From: Paramecium sonneborni
Lineage: Eukaryota; Ciliophora; Oligohymenophorea; Peniculida; Parameciidae
Reading direction: 5' to 3'
DNA: 64,000 nucleotides
Assembly (NCBI GenBank): GCA_905182985.1
Contig: CAJJDN010000105.1
Span: 320,417-384,416 of the forward strand
Part shown: positions 37,618 through 51,999 of the stretch, one piece after another
Layout of the letters: the number at the start of each line of letters is the position of its first letter
Numbering within the stretch: position 1 is the first letter of the stretch
Notes under the pieces: generated by a model
Seen by the model: the letters and a program-made list of their open reading frames with translations, nothing else
Told to the model about the DNA's origin: nothing
Database searches by the model: none
Translations under genes and position numbers: made by a program

Positions 37618-40275
37618 ATGTATAACCCTAAAATAAAATTAGAAGATAAAAGAAAAGTGAAAAGTTTTAATGAGAAGCTAGCACGTCCAATAATTATATG
37701 CTATGACTTAAAGACAAAATTACCAATTCAATTAAAATAGGTTTAGTATACAGTTAATATATAACCTGGATTAGCAATTGTTTAAATCTGTCAAAGTTAT
37801 TCAACTGAATAAAATTAGAATCAATGTGATTTAGAATATTTATACACGATTTAAGAAAATTCTGCTGTAAGTTAGATGATTGTTGAACTTGGAGATAAAA
37901 AAGTTTATGGTGTTATTAAAGAATTAGAGGAAGCAAAAAAAGAATATGAAAAGGGAATAAAAGAAGGTAAGACTATGGTTTTAAGTGAATAAGATTCTAA
38001 AATCTCAAATATAAAAAAGGTAAAAATAGGTTGTTTGAATCCAGGTTAATAATTGAAAATCTTATTTGAATATATTTAACCCATATAGGTATTTCTAAAT
38101 TAATTTTGGAGATTAGAATTATCTCCTATGATAGATACAAGTTATCTAACAGTTCATTAACTATAAAATGTTTATCAGGAATATGCATTTTATTACTCTT
38201 AAGTGAGTGGCATTATTAATCTTGAAGCTATCTAATTAAATTATCAGTAAAACATTTCTGTAATAATTGATATGGGAAAACCTATTACATATATCAATTC
38301 TCCAACACACATAGTAATGATTAATAAGGATATAAATAATTTGAATTAGAAATAAAATAATATATAAACTTCATAAAGTTAATTAACAATCACCTTAGAT
38401 AGTAATCATCCAGGTAATATGGATCCAAATAAAAAGTTTGAATTGTTATTTACATCAGATGATATTAACAAATCAAATGCTATTTTGAGTCATACAAATA
38501 ATGATGCATTATAACATATAAAATATTGTGCTACTTTGACACTTATTCCAAAATTTAATGAGTTTCCAATAGAAGATGCTTATTAATCATATTTAAGCGG
38601 TTTAAATTTACCTTAATAAACAAATATCTAAAGAGGAACTTATCTTTTTTTCATTGATCGTAGTGCTTCAATGAGAGGTGAAAGAATTAAAAAGGCAAAA
38701 TAATCTTTGATATTATTTTTGAAGAGTTTACCTGAAGATTCTTTATTTAACATAATTTCATTTGGTAGTAATGCTGTTAAAATGTTTGATACTTCATAAT
38801 CTTATAATTAAAATTCATTAAATTAAGCAATATAATAGATTGAAATTATGAATGCTAATTTAGGTGGTACTAATATTTATAAAGCATTAGAAATGGGTAT
38901 TTATGATCAAAATTATTCAAAAAATTAAAATAATTTAGAAACTATTAATGCTTTTTTATTAACTGATGGAGAAGATTCTCCAGATTAAATTATTAAACTT
39001 GTTCTTCAAAATTAAAGACCTGAAACTAGAGTATATACTCTTGGAATTGGGGATGGTTGTAGTGAATATTTAGTTTAAAAATTAGCTGAAGTAGGAAATG
39101 GAAAATGTTAATTAGTAGGTGATAATGAAGATATTAATTCTAAAGTTATTGATTTATTAGAAGATTCTTTAACTCTATACTTAAAAGGATTTTCATTAAC
39201 GCATAATATTGAAAAAGTTTCATAAATTATTCCTGATCCACAATCAATTTCTTTATTGAAGAAAAATCAAGAATTAACTATATAAATTTTATTCTCAAAA
39301 AAATAAAAATAAGAAAATCTAGAATTCAAAATCAATTGTTATGATCCTTAATTAAATAAGTAAATATCTTTTGATGTTAAATTGAATCTAAATCAATCAA
39401 AAGAAAATGACTATTTTCATAAATTAGCTGCTCATAAACTTATTAAATATTATGAAAATGCAATTTAATATGATGATTAAATTATAGATAAGGTTAAAGT
39501 CAATCAAAAAAGCATTACTGAATAAGATATTATAAATTTGTCATTATAAAATCAAATTTTGTGTTCCAGGACAGCTTTTATTTGTGAAGTATGTCAAAAT
39601 GAAAAAGATCTAAAAAAATTGATTAAGAAAAAAATCAAAATTAATAAATAAAAATATGAATATGAATCTGATAGCAGTCCAGATAGCTAAATTAAAAATT
39701 AAAAAGGAGGAATTAAATATAGTCGAAAATAATGTATTCTTTCTAATATACAAAAGTGTGAGAAAAGTAGCATGCCAATACAATGTTAAGAAATTGAATA
39801 GTCAGAAAAAGTTATGCTTTAATCATAATCTGATAATGAGTTAGAATAATAAATAATTTAAACCCCATTCATACAATAAAACCAATAATAAACTAATAAA
39901 TTTCTCCCTAAATAAAGTATCTAATGTATTCTGGAACCAAAAATACTTGACAATGATTTTGAAATGATAACATTTGTTGAATTAGTTGACTGTTTTTAAG
40001 CAAACGGAAGCTTCCTTTTAGAAATACATATTGAAGAATAACTAAAAGTTTGTTAAATAAATAATAAATTTAATTTAGAAGATTAATGTTGGTAAACACT
40101 TCTTTCTCTATTCTATTTGGAAATTTTTTGTCAGAATTCGAAAAACTCATGGCAATTAATTTATAACAAAGCAATAAATTATTTATAAAAGTAAGGAATT
40201 AATTATTTGTTGATGAAAAAAGAGTTCATTCAAGAGTATAAATAACTTTTTGAAAATGGCAAATTATTAAATTGA
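37618..40275 (+). CDS. VIT and vWFA domain protein (PARP4/inter-alpha-inhibitor type)
   Basis: Intronless frame of 885 aa, ATG 37618, TGA 40273-40275. Residues about 30-170 have the VIT pattern (LEYLYTIQENSAVSQMIVEL, KVYGVIKELEEAKKEYEKG, QPIQVFLNQFWRLELSP). The vWFA domain follows at about 340-510 with an intact MIDAS: FFIDRSASMRGERIKKAK, NLGGTNIYKALEMG, AFLLTDGEDSP. The linker to the C-terminus is Lys/Ser/Gln-rich. The last 60 residues form a conserved-looking block (EDQCWQTLLSLFYLEIFC) seen at the end of many VIT/vWFA proteins. Such proteins bind partners in a metal-dependent way; the relative PARP4 is a vault component. The cellular role here is not known. No signal peptide is seen, so a cytoplasmic location is likely. 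Confidence 0.92.
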
Positions 40276-42167
40276 AATAATTATATATTATCAATATTTT
40301 AAATAAGATCATTTAATTATAATCACATTAAAACTAAAATGTTTCAATTTTAGTTTTAAAAATTTTAACTATTTATTGACTTTCATACTTAATTGAAAAT
40401 CTCTCTAAACTTTCTCAATAAATTTGACTTAATTTCACTCTTCTTAATTGAATTCAATATTTTTGTATGGATTCTGTTTTTTATTAAAAGTCATCAAAAA
40501 CTTCCAATTGACGTTTATCATCAGATAAATATAATTGATCTAAAATTCTTTTCTAGACTTCAATTTTGAGAAAATAAAGAATAAAATAAAATTATTTTTC
40601 CCTTCCAAAATACACATTTTTCGAATTTTTTAGTTAGATAAATATTTCTGAGATTGTATCAATAAAACTACCCCAATATTTCTTAATAAAAGATAAAAAA
40701 GCTTGATTTATTTATTAATAGAAATATTTTATTCTAAGTTTTGATTAAGAAACTATTAAAATTAAGGTATCATAAATAAATAATCCTATTTGTTTTTATT
40801 TAAATTAAAGAAAATTTATTTTTTTTCAAGTTCTAGAAAGCTGAATTTTATTTTAGATTTCAAGTGTATAATTTTAATTATGAAAATCTTATTTTTTTTA
40901 AGTATTTGAATGCAAACTATTTATTATTATTTACTTAGCAACAGCAGTTACATATATTATAATATTTTTGTATTCTTTTCTCTTTGTTGAAAATATCATT
41001 AAATTTATGCCAAATTTTATGAATTATTTATATTCCTAATTTGATTATGGAAGTTAAGAAGACGAATTAATTTTTATAATGAATTAAAATAATTGACTAC
41101 ATTTTTTTACGAGATAAATTTTAAATATAATTTGAACTAATTTATGCCTTGTTTATTCAATCTAAGTTAGGTAAATTGCTACAATTAGAATTTAGAGTTA
41201 AATTACTTTCAAAATTCTATGACTTATTAATTAATTAATTAAAAATTATTATGATTATAAACAAGTAATTTTCATATAGGAAAAATTAAATATTAGAATC
41301 ATTGGATTAGATAAAATTAAATTCTCTTTAATTTTATTACTAAATCAACAATGACTCTTATTAAATAATTTCTTGAAATTAGGATATAGAGATAATGCAA
41401 GAGTTCAGAGATAATAATGAAAAGCAATAATCATGCTTGACTTTTTTAAATGGCTAATGTCTAGCTTTAAGCATAAAATAGAGTGAAAACCCAATTTCTG
41501 TAATTTATTCTATTGTGAATATTGAGTAGACACATTATTTTTAGAGGATAAATTTGAATAAAATTTTAAAAAAATTACATGAAAGCAAATTTCCAATTAT
41601 ATTTTGTTTATTTAATAAAAAATTTAATAAAATTATAGTATTTTTTAATTATAGAGATTTTATATATAAACAAAATTATTTATAATAAATTAATAATCCA
41701 AAATCCTTCAATTTTTCAGGTTTTCTATGATTATGGTAAATATTCCTTACTTAATGATGTGTAAAGCTGTCTTACAAAAAAAAAAAGTAAAAACTATACT
41801 TATATTGATGTTAAATCTAAATTGATGCATATTACTATTTTAACAATTTTATAAAGGGATCAATTTGATTGTGTCTTTCACATCTACCTATCTTTATGTC
41901 TAAGCTGAGTTAAAAGAGAATCGATTATCAAAAAGGCAATTCTAAGCAATTCAACTTTTGAAAATAGTATGAAGTCTTAGAGAAACCAAAGATAATATAA
42001 TTAAGAAATAAATTAAATAGCATTCTAAGACAAAAAAATATATTATAAATATAAAAAAGTAGAAGCTATTTATACTGAATAACAAGAAACTACTCTTATC
42101 CAAATTCATCACATTAAATTATGATTTACATAATTTTATTGATAAATTTATTTTTATTCTTAATATA
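40276..42167. other. Intergenic region, one doubtful small frame
   Basis: 1.9 kb of AT-rich DNA between the VIT/vWFA gene and the convergent end of the second giant gene. At 41969-42124 (+) a 51-codon frame beginning MKSQRNQRQYNQEINQIAFQ has polar, protein-like composition and may be the last exon of something, but upstream exons could not be joined convincingly. Confidence 0.45.
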
Positions 42168-45100
42168 TCAATTCGTAATTTTTGCGCTAAGAATTCTATT
42201 TTAGGAAGACTTTTCTAAATCTAAACCTTCTAATTTTAGTTAATAGAAATGATCAAAAGTTGAAGACATTTTCAATTAAGAATTTATTTCATATGAAGAT
42301 TTCCTCATTTGGATTATTTTCTTTGCTAAAGGAATTCCTAGTTTTTTTAATTTTTAAAAAGCCATTATTGCTTTTTTTCGCTGTTCTACTCTATTTTTAA
42401 GTAGTCTACCAAAACAACCATATTAAGAAGTTTTTGGAAATTTGTTTCTAATTTTATTTTTAATTTTTTCCAATTATCCTTCAAATTCTTTTGAATATTC
42501 TATTATAATTTAAGAAATGATTCTGAATAAAAATAAAAAGTTTAATATTGACATTAAAATATAGAACGGTATTTAAAGTTCTAGAATTTTAGATTATTAA
42601 GAAATATAAGATCCTATTGCTAAACCAATAGTGATCATACTAATATTAGCAGAATAATAATCTAATTTATTCAGATTATTTAATTTATAAGGTTAATAAT
42701 AAGCATTTAATTCTTAGTAAACATAAGTTATAAAGAGTAACAGCACTCCTTTCAATACAATTGCTTCTTCATAATAGACAAGAGATAGAATAATTAGTTC
42801 TTTTTGGATTATTTTAATTAATTCCCAAAAGTAAGCCTATACTTTGTATTCATTATACAAATATCCCCAATGAAGTCTAATACTTTTTTTTTCAAGATTG
42901 TTCTTATTATAATAGAGACCAAAGAAAAAGTAAAAGGGTATTACTAATGAAATAAATATAATCAAAGGAAAACAAAACTAAAACATCCACATTTAATGTG
43001 ATTTAGTATCATATCTTTAAGAGACATTAGCTTAAATCCATTTGAAACCAGAAATATTTCTAAAAGAAATAAGTTCAATAAATCCATTAACTAAATTAGG
43101 TTAAAAGTAAATGTAGATATATAAAAGAGTTGTTGTTGCGACACTTGAATTTAATTTTTCTTTCTTTAATATATTTATTAATGAATATAAAGCTAAAAAA
43201 AGAGTAATATATAATATTGGTATTACAGTTTACCAAATCATTCTAGCGTATTCTATTTATAAGTCTTTTAAGTCAACTAAAAAACAATCCAAAGAATAAG
43301 AAGATGTTTAAAGAGGGTTTCCAGCAATATTTAAAGTATTATTTAATCCTTCAGATAATTTTAATTAAAATGTAGTAATTGAAACAATAATTTGAAAATA
43401 ATTAGTTAGCATCTTAATTAACATCCCAGATTAATTCTTGTTCATAAAAATAGAATTTTTCAAGATTTTGAAAGGCATATATTTTGTATATTATTCAATA
43501 GTTTTTATATTTCCTTAGACTGAGATTAATAGAAAAATAAGTGTTAAAATAACAATTCCTAAAATAATTAAGATATTTCTTCCCTTTTCAACACAAGGAC
43601 CACATTAAAATTTCTTAACAATTGAATATTACCCATTTCCTCTTATATCGTATAAATCACATTATTCACAAAGTGCTCCAATATGGCCATTATAACATGA
43701 ATTATCTCCTTCGTTTATTCCTCCTAAACAGTTTTCTTGTAGATTGAGACAATAAGCAATATCTATTGTATCAAAATATGGCTTCCAGTATCCTTGTCTC
43801 AAAACTAATTAATTGTCTTTAATATTCAAAGTAGTTAACTCATTTTTAATGTCACATTTAAGAGAATTTAATTTTAAAGAGAATAAGCCTAGAGCAGAAT
43901 CACATTTCTCACATGAAAAATTTGTGATATTTTTAACTTCTCCAAATTAACAATCATATGTCTTTATATTAACTCGAAGTTTGTAATTTGAATGGTAATC
44001 AACAATTTCTAATGGATTTTCAAGATTATAAATAGGTATTCTTATAGAATTACAAATGAATTATATTTAAAGAACAATATCTTAAGGGGCTTAATTATCA
44101 AAATAGACTATCATATCGTCAAGATTATAATTTTATGTACTTAAATTATAAGGTATTTTAAGAATATTAGTATAATTATTTGTAAATTCTTAATTCTCCT
44201 CTTTATTCTTTGATATATTTAGTATTCTACTTTATATTTAACAGTATGAATCATTTAAATTTTTAATAGTATTCATATTACCATCTAGGGCAAAAACTCT
44301 GAAAATTAAATTGGATTTGTAGTAAATTTTATTCTTCCAATCAAAAATATTATAAGTTGAAATTTTCTATCCTGTTGGGAGATAAATATACTTCAACATT
44401 TTCCCATTTATTCCAATATATGGTTTAACTTCTATTTCTTGTATTTTTAAAGTAGAATTGCTAATTTTGGTTATTGTTTATAAAATTTAAGGTTCATTTT
44501 TTATTTTTAATGAAAGTTGTTAAGGAATTGATGCTATATCATTACCATAAACTCCAGCCATATTATTTAATACTTTAGTTTACCCCTTCTGATAGTTAAT
44601 TGCCACTTATTCCTCAATATACAATCCTCCACCTATATAAGCCTTATTAAATTATATGATGCTTTTTTATATTATTAAATATTAATTTCCTTTCACATAG
44701 ATAGAACCTCCTTATTAAGTAGCTTCATTATATTAAAACAGAATATTCTCTAAAAGTGTTTAAATTTCATTAATTTTTAAACAAGTTCCTTGACTACCAG
44801 TATTGTTTTAGCAAATATAATTTCTAATAATTAATTCATAATTCAATCTATAAAGTTAAAATTCATTTAGTAATCTATTATTCTTATTTGAAATCTTTTC
44901 AACATTTACACATCCTTATTTACCACAAGTTGAATTTTGTACCAAAAGAGAAGTAATTAATTACTATTAAATCTAAGAATTGGAATTATAAAATTATAGA
45001 AATATCAACCCATTTTGGCATTGTGAACATTATATATCTACAAAAGATAAAGAACTCATTTAAATGATGTCTTAGCTAGTGAAATTATTAAACAAAATCA

Positions 45101-48100
45101 ATCCTGAGTTCAAATCATCTATGTATTGAATAATTTCTTAATAGACACAAAATGCTTTTACAACTTTTTCAATCTATTAATAATCATCCAAATTAAGAGG
45201 AGCATTAATGATTTCATCAAAACAATAATAGATCATATCCATAAAAGAAGGATTTTAATTCAAACAACTTTGATTTGTCAAATTTGTTTCATTTAATCCT
45301 ACATAAATAGATTTGAATAAAATATCTTAGAGATTTAATTAATAATTTGTAGCTATTATAGAAATATATTGATACTTGTAAATGATTTAATGGATATTAA
45401 ATTATTGCTAATCTACGAATTTAATATTTTCATTTTTGATAGATATACAAATTTGGTTTCATACAAAATCGAAAAGGCTTCAAAAAATAAACTACTTATT
45501 AAAACATCACTGATTTAAATCAAAGATCCAAATTCTACATATATTAGAGCTCTATTATTTATTAAATTATATATTTCTGATTAACTAGAAAATACTTTAA
45601 ACTTATCAAGAAATTCTAAAAAACCCATTTAAGTGTTTACCAAAATTAATTTTTAAAGTTAAAAATTCTATATATTTGATTCTAAATTTGTAAAAGAAGC
45701 ATAAATCAAGGATCCTTATTGAGCATAAGTATTTTCGAAATTCAAGTTTAAAAAAGTTAAAATCGTTAAAGAGGATCTAGATTTAAAATATAAAAATCCT
45801 CCAAGTCCTCTACAAAATATTCTCTTAGCGATAATATTCTTGATTTCAATATTAATGGATGAAGATTATGATCCATCAACATATATTGCACCTCCATATT
45901 CACTATCTTTTTAAAAATAAGTAGATATTCCTTCAAAAATATTATCCTATATAGATATTTCTGTATCTCCAGAAGAATAAATGGAGAAGGTACCTCCAGA
46001 TTAACCTGAAGAATTTATAAAGGTATTATTTTATATTTCAATTTTTTCAGCATATAGTTAACCCACTCCAGAAATAGATTAGATATCAAATATTGATTTT
46101 ATAATTTCTTATGATACAGAAGTTTTAAACCCCCATAATAAATGGGGTTATATTATTTCATATACAAAAATATTATTGTTGTAAAAAACATTATTGCTGA
46201 TTAATAATTCCTATGTTTCAATGTAAACGATACTTGAACTGCTATTTAAAACTATATTATTTTAAAATTATGAATTAATCAACTATATTTTACAAATTGC
46301 GCAGATAATGAATAATAGTCCTGCAGTATTTTTGTTATTGTATTTAATATATTGATGAAAAACATTATTTAAAAATTCAATATTTTTAATTTAAATAAGC
46401 CCCTATTACTATGAGTATATTTAAATAAGAGATGTCACAAATAAGGTTTCAGTATAAAGAACCAAATTAGAAATAAATGATAAATCCTATAATTTTATTG
46501 CTTCACTCTAATTCAACTTACTTGAATCGGCTGAATCAATAGCAATAATAGGAAAATTATAAGATAAAACTTTTATGAAGGTCAGATTTTTCATCTCTAT
46601 TATTTTCGATGAGCCAATTTTAAATGTAGTCGAATAATATTAAGCATTAACTTGTTTCAATTAACATTAAAGGAGTTTATGTAATCCTAAAAATTTATAT
46701 TTCTCTTGATAGATAGTTCCATTTTCAATTAAAATTTATAAAGAGTCGTATAGCCATATATCATTTAAACCAAAACCACGATTTATAACTAAATTTGTTA
46801 ATTATATGTAATCATATTGAACTGAAATCAATGAAAAATCTACTTACTTTCTATTCTCAATTATCAAATTACTGGTATATTCGTTATTTATTAAACTTAA
46901 TTAGTTAAAAGTTATTTTCTATTTTAGACTTAAATATTTATTTAGTTTAATGAATTACATTACAGTATTATAAGAATTATCTTAAAAAAGAATATTTTCA
47001 AATTACTAATTTATACTTAAATCTAATTAGTTATTATAGTTTATTATTCCAAAGGATTGGAACAAAAATGTATTTTTTAGAAATTTTACATTTTCTAAAA
47101 AGCTATTTCTATTCAATAGGATAAATGATGAATTAATTAATTAAGTTCGAAGTAGTTAAAAATTAATTATTGTTATTTGCTCAGCTCTTTCGAAATTGAA
47201 AAAGTATTTAGAGTCAAATATTTTGCTAGATTCTAAAACTAAATTCGATAATTTAATCGAACCATTTTCTGTCATTTATGAAATCTAAATAAATCTTGAA
47301 TTAGTGAAGTTTGAATTAAGATATATAGTATTAATATCAACTATATCGAGATTGCCTAATCCTAAATATAAAAAGATAGTTTTGATGTTACATTCTAGAA
47401 TTGTGATATTATTTAAAATTAATGATTTAGGATAAGTAGTCTCTTCTATTTTCATAAAAGCTTCAGGGTCAATTAATGAGACATTTTTTATAAACAAATT
47501 ATTCACTACTAGGGAACTAATATTTTAAAAAGTAAATTGAAAGTTCACATTACGATTATTTGTGCGTGGGGCCAATAAAAAACTTATTTAATTTAGAATT
47601 ATAGATTATTAGAAATAGCTTGTGAATATAAATTTTGTTTATGTAGTCACTTAAAATACAATTCCTGAAAAGGTTATTTTTGAAAAATTTATAAATTCTA
47701 CATTCATTTGAGTAAAAATATTTGTCTCATATTAAAGATTTAATTCTATTTCAACATTTCTAATATACAAATAAATGGTTACTTTAAAGTGAATATATTG
47801 TTGGAGAATATTTATTTTAAGTAGCCACCTCTATACATGTAATCATTTATTTTTTATTTATTTGTTATTTTAATTATGATAGATCTAATTAATTTTGAAT
47901 TAGCCATTTAGTAAAATTCATCATTTTCAAACTAAAATATACCTATGTAATACCTCTTAAAAGCTGTTTTAATATGAAACAAGATTTGTAAGTATAATAT
48001 TTTCTTTTATAAATTTATTCTTCGAATAATCATCTTGTAAAGATGATAGATCTTACTCATACTTCCTATAATTACCATATAAATTTAAAGAAATAATCAA

Positions 48101-51100
48101 TTATTTATAGCAACCGTAGTTTTATTAATTTTATTTGCATTCAATAAACAATCCAAAATCTTCATCATAATAATATTATTAATCATCATAACTTTTCAAG
48201 CATTAGTAAGTATATTTTTGATATTTTATATTATTAAATAGAGGGTTAATTTATTAAATTTCTTGATATGTTCGTAATCTACAAAGTGCACAATTTTCTG
48301 GACATTCTATACATTCATTGTTTATTAAAGTTAATTTTCTTCCTCTTTATTCATATTGACATTTATTACAAAGATATTTATTATTTTAAAATACACATTC
48401 AACACATGTTTCTGAACAATATTAAATACATTTATTATCATGTAGTCTAAAGCCATTTATACAAGTGGAACAGATAACTTCAGAATCATTTGCATTTTAA
48501 CTTTGACCAAATACTGTATATTAATGGTATCCATTTGCTTCAATATATTTTCTGTAAAATGCTCTAATTGATATTTTCCACCTATCTTTTAAAATAGAAT
48601 GTTGAGAATAGCAAGTCTTACAACTAAGTTCTTTTGGGCATTCTGTGCATATCCCAGATGGAATAGCTACATAATATCCCTCTAAACATAGTAAACAAGT
48701 ATAAATTTCAATCACATTTGTTTACAAACAAATTTAACAATTATTATTATAAGTTGAGCAAAGTTCTGAAAATTATATTACTTCATTTTTCTACTATGAA
48801 GAACTTAAACAAATAGTTGATTTTAATGAATTATCATTTTCATTTAGATATCCTATACCAACATCACAATCTTACATTGATTCATCTTTAACACATTCAT
48901 TAGTTTCAAAGATATAAACAAATGAAACATCACATTTAGCACATAAAGTTACTATCTAACTATAATCAAATTGAGGTTAATAATTAATATCAATAGTGTT
49001 AATTGTTAAATCATCTTTTAAAGCTTAAAATGCATAAACACAATTAATAATCTAATTGAATATACATTATTTTCCATCAAGTGACAATATATATTTTGAT
49101 TCATCAATGCATTTGATACATTTTAGATAATTTTACCCAAGATGATCATCATAATAATTTTAGCAAATTTCACAATATTGATTACACATTTGGCATTTAT
49201 TATCTAACAAACCAAAAAATTTCAAACAAGTTTCACATATTGTAGCGTCAGAACATGTAGTGCATTCAATAGGACAATCTAAACATGATCCATTTTCAAA
49301 GTACTTTCCTGGATAACAATTCACACAATATCCTTCAGAATCATATGAAGAGCATATTTTCTCATATTTGATACATTAATAATTCCAAATATCAATATAG
49401 TAATTTGATTTACATTTCATTTATGTTTCGCTCCCTAAATGGATATTAGAAAATGTGAAGCAAGCTTCATTTGTAATTGGATTATATACACAAAAATCTT
49501 CAAATTCTAAATGTAAATTTAATTCTCTGTCATATCCAATTAAGTACAAATCATAATATACAGGAATTCGAGCTACTTAATGAAATGCCTGATCTTAAGT
49601 CTCTTTTATCGTAATTAGATCTAATTTACAAACTGGTTTTAAGTACCATGTTTTAGGATAGAAATAACATTCTGCACATAACATAGAAAATGATGTCATT
49701 TGTTAAGGGCTTTGAATATATATTTATAAAAGTACCATTATTTACATTCATAATAATTATCATCTATAGGTAGCCTAAAATAGCCAAGAGGGCAAATATT
49801 AAGGTTCTAAATTTTAATTTCCTCTAATTAAACTGATGAATAAAATTAATTAGTGCATATTGCTTTACCAAAATCAAAATATCCTTATTTACATTTACAC
49901 ATAGAGATTTCTGTTTATAAATATCTATTTAATTTATCATCACAACTAATGCAATTATTTTAAAAAGGTCCTTTACAAGTATAACAAGTTAAATGACAAT
50001 CTAGATAAGTAAAAAGTTTTACTTAATTATAATTATTTATCATCTATATAATTAAATTGAAATTGAAAATCAGAGACTTCTATCTATAAAAATTTACTAT
50101 TCAAAATATCTCCTCCAAAAAATAAATTAAATCTGTGATTTAAAAATGAACCTCGAAATATGTCATTTCCAAGTTATTCTCTTAAAAAACCCAATTAGTT
50201 ATAGAATTGTATTTAAAGTAGCATTCTTTCATCAATATTACTTCTACCATATTCATATTGAACATAATGCCATTTTTATAATCCTTCTAAATATCGAAAA
50301 TCATCTGCATTCTCAAATATCTTAGTCGATTCTACTACTTAATATTTTGGATTCTAAATTCCTTAAAATGTTAAATCATATTATGATTAGAAGGATAATT
50401 AAATAGGCATACTATAGGCATCTGCATGTACAATAATTTAAGTTTGAATAGGATTGATTTATGAGTAAAATACATTAATACTAAATAATTCATCTCCTAA
50501 TTTTTTCTTTTCCTCAAAATTTAAAAAGCTAGTCATTCTCAGAAAAGTAAACCGCCCTTCATCATCATTATTAAAATTATATTTTACCCATCCAGATAAG
50601 CAGTACTTTGTTCCATATTAATCTATAACATTTTAAAGAGTCTTTTAGCCATTAAATATATGAAATCCTTTTACAATTTAAACTTTTTGCTCAGTTTCAT
50701 ATTTTTCTGGGATTGTATTATCAATCATGATATTTTCAAAAGAATTTTCTTCATACAAGAAGTTTGGTAGAAATATCAACTTGGACAACAATCCTTTAAA
50801 ATAATTTAAGTTCAAGTCATTTATCTTGATAGATACAAATTATTACATATCCTCTTCCTCCTGAAATAATTTTTAAATTTTATTAGAGTTTTGTATTAAT
50901 ATTATGAGAATATTTATTTTGACCACTAACTTCTATCATAATGATTCTTTTTATTGGTTATATCATAATTAAATGAAAAATCCATTATCCTTCGTAATTT
51001 AAACCATCAAACTTATATATGAAATTTTCATATGAATCGCCATTCATATAATTTATCATGTGTTCAACCTACAGATTAATATAATCTAAGATCTTATAAA

Positions 51101-51407
51101 CCAAAACTAGATTGTTATTTGTATCAGAATCTGTTATTAATAATAACAATTCTCCATCTTCTTTAAGGGCATCATTGAATGGTATTTCAAAATCACTGTT
51201 CTTTTTTGGAATTTTTAAAGGAATACACATACTCCAAAATCCTATACCATATGTGTCTTTCTCATCTGAGTCAATAAAATTGATTGTCTACTCTGTAATT
51301 TCAATACTTGAAGACAATATTGCCTCCTCATAATTAGAAAAGGAGGAAATGGTTAGTTAAAGTATTAAAAGCAACTAAAATGTAATATATAAATTGCTTT
51401 GCATCAT
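42168..51407 (-). CDS. Giant surface protein: LamG-like, Cys-rich, beta-helix, multi-pass C-terminus
   Basis: About 3,000 aa from ATG 51405-51407 to TGA 42168-42170. It starts with a clear signal peptide (MMQSNLYITFQLLLILQLTI). Residues from about 150 to 450 resemble a laminin-G/concanavalin fold (KYCLSGWVKYNFNNDDEGRF, FNLFFGGDI). Cys-rich furin-like repeats follow at about 50.0-48.2 kb. A long Cys-poor stretch (about 47.9-43.9 kb) has short Asn- and Ile-rich strands such as LILNNITILECNIKTIFLYL, typical of right-handed beta-helices. Near 43.7 kb comes NSCYNGHIGALCEQCDLYD, then at least six membrane segments (for example ILIILGIVILTLIFLLISV) and a basic tail. This whole layout recurs in large ciliate membrane proteins of unknown function. 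Short introns are needed in several places (for instance near 50.83 kb, TGA after IYQDK), and I did not fix all of them. Confidence 0.75.
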
Positions 51408-51999
51408 GAACTTTGTTTTTAACATCCTTATTTTTATTATAATATCTATAAAGAAAATCTTATCTTTATGCTAATTAAATTTTATTTCCTATTTTTACTA
51501 TTTTTAGTTTGTAATTTAAGAAATTAAAAACTTTCTGAATAAAGTTAAGCAATAATTATGTTTCGCAAATAAAATAATATAACTTAAATTAAGAGCAATC
51601 ACTTTCAAATATGTAATTTAGCTTTTGAAATTTAGATTTCTACTATTATTTTTTAGCTATTACCATTTTCATTTAGTAATCTAACTTTCAAAAGTGTGAT
51701 AAATTTGTTAATAAGCACTAAAATACCTTTATAGTCTGATAGGTCTGAACTACAATTATATTAAAAAGAAATAATGGCTAATAAAAATAATCCGTTAGCT
51801 ATTTACTTTATATAAATCTAGTTAACATTCCATTATATTTACTATATTGAATAAATTTGACTATAAGTATTATTATAAGTATGGATGGAAATTGCTTGAA
51901 GCCACATTCTACATAAAATATCTAAATAAAGAATTTACAAAATAAAATTCTGTTCATCCTATGCTATAATTCTAGTAGTATCTTATAGAGAAATGAATA
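51408..51999. other. Intergenic spacer, nothing recognised
   Basis: About 590 bp between the start of the giant gene (-) and the next + frame. It must contain the promoter of the giant gene. No open frame of interest. Confidence 0.5.

Noticed and set aside
39656..39844. 62-codon + gene
   Set aside because: Shadow in another frame of the VIT/vWFA gene.
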